This document shows positions 56,054 through 64,000 of a DNA stretch of 64,000 bases, piece after piece; within the stretch, counting starts at the first letter, position 1; each line of letters begins with the position of its first letter. The notes beneath the pieces were generated by a model that saw nothing but the letters and a program-made list of their open reading frames with translations, searched no databases and was not told the DNA's origin. The position numbers were made by a program, and so were the translations under genes. The stretch is from Ceratodon purpureus. Its lineage: Eukaryota > Streptophyta > Bryopsida > Pseudoditrichales > Ditrichaceae. Where the stretch lies: NCBI GenBank assembly GCA_014871385.1, contig CM026432.1, positions 1,877,194 through 1,941,193 of the forward strand, read 5' to 3'.

Positions 56054-59000
56054 ATATCAACATGGTAGATTGATGTTTACAAAATAGAGATAGCAATTGT
56101 TAATAAGGAACAACGTTGTACAAGATTTAGAAATTATTTAGGACAGAGGGCTGTCAAGAGGTTGAAGGATAATCATATAGATATAGAAGTGGGTCATAGT
56201 TATGAGTGAAAATTGTTGATAACTATTTATATAATTATATTTGGTTTTCTTCAGATTTTAATTCAATTATCGTTGTATGTGTTTTTCCACCAGTGTTTTA
56301 TTGATTTACAAAGAAATTTATATATATGCATAATTCCTAGATGAAATTTTTGATCTATGTTCTTTTTTCAATTTTTTTTTTTCATATCTTCATTAGATCT
56401 CAAATTCTCTCTTAGATTTTTTTCAAGTTCATCTTCTCAAGTCTCAATCTCCTGACCTTTAACCACAATTAATCTGTCAAAGAAGTAAAACAAAAATAAC
56501 CTCTACCCTATCGCTGCATTAAGAATACTCGCTGGAAAACGTATTTTTACAAATAAAAAGCCCCTCCCCTCACACAGAGCAAGCCCTATTGCAAAAGAAT
56601 TGCAAAAGAGGGCCGCGAGAAGATCTTGGACTCAACTCTCAGCTTAAAATTTCTAACCTCACTTAAAATTTCTACATTAATCACAATGACTGATCCGTCA
56701 ATTATGTGTAGTGTGTATTCTACTCTCATGTTTTTAGCCACATGAATTGGATCAGTTTCTCTCTCATCACAATGTTTTTCTTGAAGAGCACATGCTTGAC
56801 ACATTTTTTTTTTAAAGATTCTCGGCTCTCACCCTTACATTAAAATTCATGTCCCGGCAACGGAACCAAGATGAAACGAGGCAATTTGTAATATGACATT
56901 AAAAGTATCTTCACAGTAAAGCTCAGCCTGAATTTTTTACAAACAAGCCTCATATATTGATCCTTTCTCCCCGGTACAATGTAGCCTCGCTGGTCAGCCA
57001 CCTAGGCTCCGGGCGGTCTACATGAGCACTGGTAAACACTTGCCAAGTGCCCTTTAATGGCTAAGATTAGGCCAAAGTCCCGACACCCCCTCCCGCCTTC
57101 TCTAATGATCCCGTTAAAGCCCGTTATCGGAAGCTAATAAAGTATACGACGTGCTCAATCTAAAAATCTTATCTTGGATTAATAAATTGAAAATTTTAGA
57201 TGAGCAAGATGGAAGGATATTCATATAGCAATCCATTGAAGCAACAAGCCAATTGTGTTTGTGGCTAGACATACAATACTTGAGGTAACTTTGAAACCAA
57301 GTAGATATAGCTTTATTATGTTCACACTTCTTTCTAAAGAAAAATATAAATATTCTAATTTATGTTTTATTTTACAAATAATGAATGATCTTACTTCACT
57401 TTATTTTTAAATGAAGTCTAAATTATTTAAAAATATATTTGAAGACTAAAATTTATGGATTCTAGCTTTAATATTTTATGTTTTATACTTTGTAGAAGTT
57501 GTTATATAAATTCAATTTTGTTTGAAGTCTATCAAACCATTATGGATGAAAAAGTCAAGATTTCCATAATTCCATTACAGATGAAGAAGTTACGGTTTCA
57601 AAATGAATAACAAATTTTTATTTTGAATAACTATTTTTCATGCAAAAATCGTATAGATGATGAAGTTTTAAAATATCTTTGTTTATGAAGAATGTAATAA
57701 TTATTTATGTGTTCCTTGTGTACATGGAAAATTGCGTGAAAACATTCATTCCAAATCCAAGATTTGATCAAATGATGAAAGTAAATATTTGCAAGTACAA
57801 AAAATTACTAATTAAATTGCAATACATCTTGAAGAACAATAAATAAGCTGGGGTGACTTACTTTTAATGGGCATTCAAAAATTTAGCGTCAATAATATAT
57901 AAAATACATAATTGAAATCGAAAGATAAAGTAAATCTTCTTGGAAATGAACAATTGGAAAATCACAAAAAAAAAAAAAAAACTAGTCAAGAGTATTGTCA
58001 ATAATTATATAATAGATTAATAAAACTAAATTTTGTGGAAATTTAAAAGCGATTTTTTGTTCTTTGTAGTGTAGTCTAAGTGTATTAAAAAATTTAGAGG
58101 AATTAGATTCTCAATTATAGACAAATAAATTGGAAAAGAAAAATCCAGATTTGATTTTAAATGTTTTAAAAAAGATCTGCAGTTTGTGTTCTACCCTAAT
58201 GATGGTTGTTTCAGAGGCAGCTACAGTTTTGATGAAAATAAGGATAGAAAAAGTTAGTGAAGAGGATTTTCTTAATTTCATAGTAAAGTATACGCTTCAC
58301 AAATTAACCCTAATTGGCCAAGACCATTTCTCACCAAAAACACTCTAAAAATTATCATTTCAGAAGCAAGAGTGAAGAAGCCAAAAACAAAATTGTCTTT
58401 GCATTTGTAACCATAGGATTTGAATTAAGGCTTTTAGAAGATTATGCACAAAAAAATTCAATAAATTCGACCATGTGGATAAGAAGATTATAGAGTTTGA
58501 AGTAAAAAACATTGATTTTTTTAATTTTTTTTTTCAAAATAAGGATAAGCAAATTTTGACCTCTTTTTGTGTAAATGTTTTGCACCATACAAGTTGGAGG
58601 TTTTATACTAATATGATATACATGGTGTTAATTACTTGTGCATCAAACCTTACATTTAACAAAAAGGTGTAGCTTATGGAAAACGTTGTATAAGGAATAC
58701 GGGTTCATGTTATTGTTAGTACTCATTCAATTTTTTTGATAAACCGTTTTTTGTTAAAATACTAATGCATGCGGTCAAAACAAAGGTTTATATCTATCCT
58801 TGAAGTATAAAAAAAAAGAAAAAGAAAATCAAAACCTCTATCTTTTATGTGATAAAGAAAAACTTAGGTTTTTTTGTGCTTGCCAAAAAAAATGATAAAT
58901 CTTTGGCTCCTTATTGAATGAAAATCTTTCACATATAAGAATTTCTTTTTGATAATCTTAAAGCCAATCATAATGGTTACTTGAATAAAAAATCCCAATG

Positions 59001-60540
59001 GTACTTAAAGGGTGTATCAAAATTTTGGAACTACCGGAGAAGTACAAAAAACCGCTTTAGGCACCATAAATATTTTTTCAATGTCCAGGGGAAAAAAGTC
59101 CCGCGAAGTTCTTGCAATATCCTATTTTTACAAAAAAATTCAGAAACTCACATTCAAAATTGACATCGTAGGAACCTCCCCAATTTCAAAAATACATCTA
59201 GGACTTTGGTCGTTTACGTGCCCAAATAATTTAATTAATTTAAATGGCTATGAGTCATTTAAATTAATGGGAATAGGCACTACTCACCTGTGCTCAGTAA
59301 TGTTTTCTCATCATTGAAGAGTGGAGACAACACTGGAAATCTGGGTCTGCAACTGGAATTTCACTGAAAATCTGGATTGGGATGATGAAACAGGTACTTG
59401 TGAGATTGATGTTCAAGTTATTGCAGTGGGTTTGTATTCAAGAAGAAAGCCACACATCTATTCCTCAAAATACTCATGTGACACAGTAATTAGTCATGCT
59501 CATGCAGCCTTGTGATACATAAATGAGCATTGAATCCACTCTCATTGCAGGCAGGTACATTGAAATCGCCATATATATGGGGATTGAATACAGCGGGACT
59601 TTTGATTCATCCATTTTGAATGTGTTCACATTCACTGCAACCATAATAATTTATGTCAATATATTAGGTTCGTCCACAGTATATGCTGGCTTTGACATAG
59701 TGGAATTTCTAATGTCCGCAGCTCAGACACAATGAATGCTTAGCAACTGCATGTGATGCTTTCTATGTTCAATGCTAGTGCAGAGTCTGGCTAACTTATG
59801 GCTACTACTTACTGCCCTTTGTCATGTCTCCTTTTCCTACATTCGTAATGTTTGTCAGTTTTTGCGTTTCCCTCCAATCAGGGCAATTTCCCTTCTTCTG
59901 GTGCTCTGGCCAACCCACCAATGTTATTCATGTGCAACTTGCCATAAGAAATGTTGAGTTGGTTATGATGGTTGAGCCTTGCATGATTACCAAGCATAAG
60001 TGTATGACCCAGGCCGTCTCTCATAACTTGAGTTCTGATGCTCCATTGTTCACTTTGCATATTTTGCATTGAAAACTAATGTGAATTGTCCAGACGTGAT
60101 CTAAAATCCAGGGACTGTAAACTAAATACCTGAAAATTCAAACAAATATTTTAAAAACTGAATTTAACACAATACACACAGGTATATGGATCAAGGAAAA
60201 ATATGTATCATGTCAATACACGTATTGGGAAGCAAACAATTTTGAAACAAACAATATGAGACAAGTCAGATATTCAGCCATTGAACATTTGAAATTCACA
60301 GGTTGACCCGTCAGTCAACCTTGTATACCCACACAAAATTGGTTGCAACCATTTCAAATTCATTCAATACACAACTAATTACAAAGTATGATTACCAAGC
60401 ATGGAATTAAGTGATTATTAACCCCGGGTAAATATAGCCTTCCCATGAGTTACTGGTCAGCTCACACAGTGTGGTAATTCAGAGGAGCCCTCTCTTCCCG
60501 CCTATTAATCCACTGCCCAAGTTAATCACCTCCCCTTAAT
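56054..60540. other. AT-rich gene-poor stretch
   Basis: No gene is supported. A GC-richer island at about 56,965-57,130 stands out from its surroundings but gives no frame. Short plus frames at 58,130-58,348, 59,012-59,317 and 59,321-59,515 are unrecognised. Confidence 0.4.
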
Positions 60541-62069
60541 TGATCTCCAGCAAGCTCTCATGCTTCGTTATTATGGCAGTCTTCTTCTCGCAGCTGGCTT
60601 CCTGCAGGAGCAGGCTCGACGCTCCAATAATTTTCGCACCCTCTCAAGTGCCGGTGAGTTGAAAACTTGTGCTCCGAAGGCAGCTGGGAAGCTGTGTTCC
60701 AAGGTGCACAGCAGCTCCGTGCACAGCTCGTGCCCATGTTGCTGCAGCTCGGGTTCCTTGGTGGCTATGGCTGGATGAGTGGGTAGTACAGCTGCTGCTT
60801 GGGTGTCGTTTTCTAGCAGGTGAGGTGTCGGTGGTTGAAGCCAACTGCTTCAAGCGAAAGTGCAACTCTTGGTGCCGTTGGGATTGCTCTCCACTTGACG
60901 TTGGAGCTCAGCTGCAGCTTGGCATTGCACAGGTGGGCTGCTCAATGTCATTCATGTTTTTGTGGTTGAGAAAAGGGAGCTTGCTTCGGTGCACAGTACA
61001 GTACTAGCATTCCGTTTCTTCTGCAAAATGGGAGTTTGCTCGAGGTGAATATGTCATTTTTCTGGTGTCAGTGTGTGAACTTCGACATGGGCACTTCTTT
61101 TCTGTATACGTGATTGCTGTTTGGACGCCTTGTTTGGGCAGTATGTTGATGATATACTGCAGAAGATTCGTATGATACTGTGATAATGTTTTGTCTGTAT
61201 TGAGTATGAACAGCTCGTTCACAGCGCCTGCATTGGTGAGTGCTTGATAAGATATGATCATGGTGTTGTGTTTGACTACTTTAGCAGGTGCAAAATCCAG
61301 TGAATAGAATTGTGAGGTGCTCTTGCATTGCATTGGAATTAAGAGTCTTCGTATGGTCGACAATTTCTTGTGATGTTTATGTGGGAGCTTGTAGTACCCC
61401 TCCTTCAATGTAGGACGTTTGAAGGCATCAAAGTGAAACTGTTCAGATTTAAGTTCCTGCTCACCAATGATTGCTACAAATTGAAAGATGATTGATTCAA
61501 TGCTTGTACACGAGAAATGTGTCCTTTAAAATTTGGAACACAATCTTGCACCTTTGAAGCGTCTTACAAAATGGCCATGGAAGTGTCCCAACTATGATCT
61601 GTAGCAAAACTGTCATTGTGTGCTGCTTTGTTTCTCTGGTCAATCTGTATATATGCTCTAATCTTTAATCCCTAGCACTTGCAGTTCCGTTGTGGAACAA
61701 TTTTCTGAAAGCTCTGCAACTTGGGCAGTAAAATTTCTGACCACTTATAGGCCAAGTTTTCTATTGTGAGAAGAACGGCTACCGTCGCTTTTGCCACTAG
61801 AAATAAATGGATCATAGAGATCCCCTGTTTAACATGCTTTTGAGAATGCTAATGTGGCAGTTTTGTTATTGACGCAGGATTCTATCAAACTAGCAGAGAA
61901 AGCTAAGCCGACATACAAGTTCCTTGAAGGAGCGGCTCATGACAGACGAAATGATGTCTCCGGTTTGAAACTAGGCAAAGCCTATCAGACCCTAGCTATC
62001 AAGATGACCTCCCAACTCTGCCCAACCTTGTAAACCGCTGCCAACCTCCAGAAATGATGCACTGAAACC
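60541..62069 (+). promoter_or_regulatory. Upstream region of the receptor-like kinase
   Basis: Overlapping short frames on both strands (for example 60,669-61,007 plus and 61,004-61,408 minus) are not convincing proteins. By position it should hold the promoter and 5' UTR; a 5' UTR intron ending at GACGCAG (61,872-61,878) is possible. Confidence 0.3.
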
Positions 62070-64000
62070 ATGACTGGAGGCCAAGCATGGCCGACGGTGG
62101 CAATCACCACTTTCGTGGCCCTCTTCCTCTGCTCCCTCTCCGTACGCGTGGCGGGCCAAAACTTGGCAGCCGACACCCAAGCTCTCATCACATTCCGCAA
62201 CGTTTTTGATCCCAGGGGAACTAAATTGAATTGGACGAACACCACTTCAACGTGCAGCTGGAATGGAGTCGTATGCTCCAACGACCGGGTTACCCAGATT
62301 CGCTTGCCAGGTGAAGGGCTCAGGGGCCCCGTGCCAACAAATAGCTTAAGCTTGCTCTCGGAGCTTCGCGTCGTGAGTCTCCGAAACAACATGCTGACAG
62401 GTCCCTTTCCTGGCGAGCTGGGCAACTGCAACCATTTGCATGCTCTGTACCTCGGATACAATGACTTCTATGGACCGGTGCCGAACCTGACTGGCTTCTG
62501 GCCTCGCCTTACTCATTTGAGCTTGCAGTACAACAGGTCAGTACTACGTCTGAAATTGGATCTGAAGTTTATGTGAATCCATTTCATTTCACAGATGCAC
62601 CCGTTGCCGTGGAGAAGATCTTGCAATCTGAATTTTTAGATCCCATGAGCTTGTGATAGTTTAGCAGAGATTCTCAGAGCTTGCAAATAGTCGTGATGAT
62701 TTTGGCCATGGTGAGTGACTGATGGTTGAATTACAAATGGCAGGTTTAATGGCACCATTCCTTCCTCAATCGGCCTGTTCTCACATCTGTACATGCTCAA
62801 TCTCCGGAACAACTCGTTCTCGGGTCCCATCCCACCCTTCAACCTGGTTAACCTGACGCTTTTTGATGTCGCAGACAACAACTTATCTGGACCAATCCCT
62901 GCAACGCTCACCAAGTTCGGATTCGGTGCCTATCTTGGCAATCCAAACTTGTGTGGATTTCCCCTTGATACCGTGTGTTCTTCTTCTTTAGCACCATCTC
63001 CTGGTCCAATCTCGTCATCCCAAGAGCCCGGAGCTTCGAACGGAAAGCTCCTGACAGAGGGTGCAATTATAGCGATCATAGTTGGCGGTGTTGTATTGCT
63101 GATTCTGTTCAGTATCATGCTTTTCATTTGTTTTTGGAGAATATGTAGAGGATGGAATGGTTCACTGGTACCTGAAGGACGAGATTCCAAAGCGCGCGAT
63201 AAAGGCAAGGGTGTGGAGGAGCACGGACCGGAGGATTATTCCAGCTCGGTTGCAGGCGAGCTCGAACGCAACAAGTTGATGTTCTTCGAAGGGAAGCAGT
63301 ACTCATTCGACCTCGAGGATCTGCTGCGTGCTTCAGCGGAGGTTCTGGGCAAGGGCAGCGCGGGGACAGCCTACAAGGCGGTCCTGGAAGACGGCACCAT
63401 CTTAGCCGTGAAGAGATTGAAAGATGTCACCACCGGAAGAAAAGAATTTGAGACCCAAATTCAGTTAGTGGGCAGGCTGCAGCACCGAAACCTCGTCCCC
63501 TTGCGAGCTTTCTATTTCTCCAAAGACGAGAAACTCCTGGTTTACGACTACATGCCCATGGGCAGCCTATCAGTCCTTCTCCATGGCAACCGAGGTAGCA
63601 CCCGGACACCCCTGGATTGGGTGAGCAGGGTGCGGATCGCACTGGGAGCTGCACGGGGCCTTGCGTATCTGCACTCTCAAGGTGGCTCCAGATTCGCCCA
63701 CGGGAACATCAAATCCTCCAACATTCTCCTCACCAAAGATTTCGACGCTTGCATCTCCGACTTCGGATTGGCGCAACTTTTGACCTCCACAGCCGCTGCA
63801 TCCCGAATAGTCGGCTACCGAGCACCTGAGATCACTGAGACTCGGAAAGTGACCCAGATATCGGACGTCTACAGCTTCGGAGTGGTAAGTCTCATTTATA
63901 TGTGAAGAGCAATCCATCAAATCATCTGCATTTTTATGTGAACTTATATGGACTTTTTCGATTAACTGTTACGAATGTTGCTTTCTGGTTTTCAGCTCCT
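62070..64000 (+). CDS. LRR subfamily III receptor-like kinase (3' end beyond window)
   Basis: Exons 62,070-62,536, 62,745-63,884 and from 63,996 on. The phases agree at both introns (AG|G, then GTG|CTC giving the FGVL motif). Order of domains: signal peptide (1-28), LRR N-terminal cap (CSWNGVVCS), about five leucine-rich repeats, a Cys pair cap (NLCGFPLDTVC), a Ser/Pro linker, a membrane span (AIIAIIVGGVVLLILFSIML) and a kinase domain. The kinase has the Gly loop GKGSAGTAYKAV, the ATP Lys in LAVKRLKD and DFG in SDFGLAQ, but the catalytic loop reads HGNIKSSN instead of HRD. That is typical of LRR-III kinases such as RLK902/RKL1, which are atypical or pseudokinases working in immune or developmental signalling at the plasma membrane. 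It is cut by the window edge in subdomain IX; otherwise it is intact. Confidence 0.93.

Noticed and set aside
61004..61408. 134-residue minus-strand frame upstream of the receptor kinase
   Set aside because: Low-complexity-free but unrecognisable, overlaps another frame on the opposite strand and lies in the expected promoter or 5' UTR region.
1..64000. CRISPR arrays, tRNA and rRNA genes
   Set aside because: No regular short repeats with unique spacers, no cloverleaf with the GGTTCRANYCC T-loop signal and no rRNA core sequence were noticed. The four-unit 20-bp repeat at 53,381 has no spacers.

Overview
This is nuclear DNA of a land plant. It holds an intron-containing 60S ribosomal protein eL19 gene with a telo-box-like promoter motif, a plant LRR subfamily III receptor-like kinase, plant GT31 galactosyltransferases and intron-bearing pieces of the plant DNA polymerase epsilon and BOP1 genes. 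There is no operon structure. The repeat content and the AT-rich intergenic DNA make me lean towards a bryophyte or lycophyte rather than a crop-type angiosperm, but that is only an impression.

Layout. 1-1,394: 276-bp tandem repeats, each with a long palindrome, then a GC-rich simple repeat ending in a hAT-like terminus. 1,902-2,151: a hAT-type MITE with a perfect 8-bp target duplication. 2.5-9.5 kb: galactosyltransferase copy 1 (minus strand), then an inverted copy of its flanks that has lost the coding region (plus strand), with several MITE-like elements between them. 10,639-39,806: a giant DNA transposon of about 29.2 kb. 41.3-43.3 kb: galactosyltransferase copy 2 (minus strand). 44.5-45 kb: a short membrane-anchored reading frame, apparently frameshifted. 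49.2-50.4 kb: RPL19 (minus strand). 50.6-60.5 kb: AT-rich, gene-poor DNA with decayed transposon pieces. 62.07 kb to the window end: the LRR receptor-like kinase, cut by the window edge.

The central object is the giant transposon. It has perfect 26-bp terminal inverted repeats starting with a G6 run and is flanked by CTAT on both sides. The left arm (plus strand) carries a 4-exon transposase gene whose splice phases all fit an uninterrupted 1,075-residue protein with a DDD-type core. The right arm (minus strand) carries a 3-exon gene, also open throughout, for a 794-residue protein with a coiled coil, a RING-like zinc finger and a basic C-terminus. A third multi-exon gene lies in the middle (plus strand). 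Inside the element are genomic, intron-containing fragments of two host genes: the DNA polymerase epsilon catalytic subunit (twice, in opposite orientations) and the ribosome-biogenesis WD40 protein BOP1.

The two arms are colinear mosaics of each other. The terminal repeat, part of a large intron and the polymerase epsilon fragment occur in the same order in both arms, but with unrelated exons between them. This suggests that two related elements, or an inverted duplication with exon replacement, became one transposable unit.
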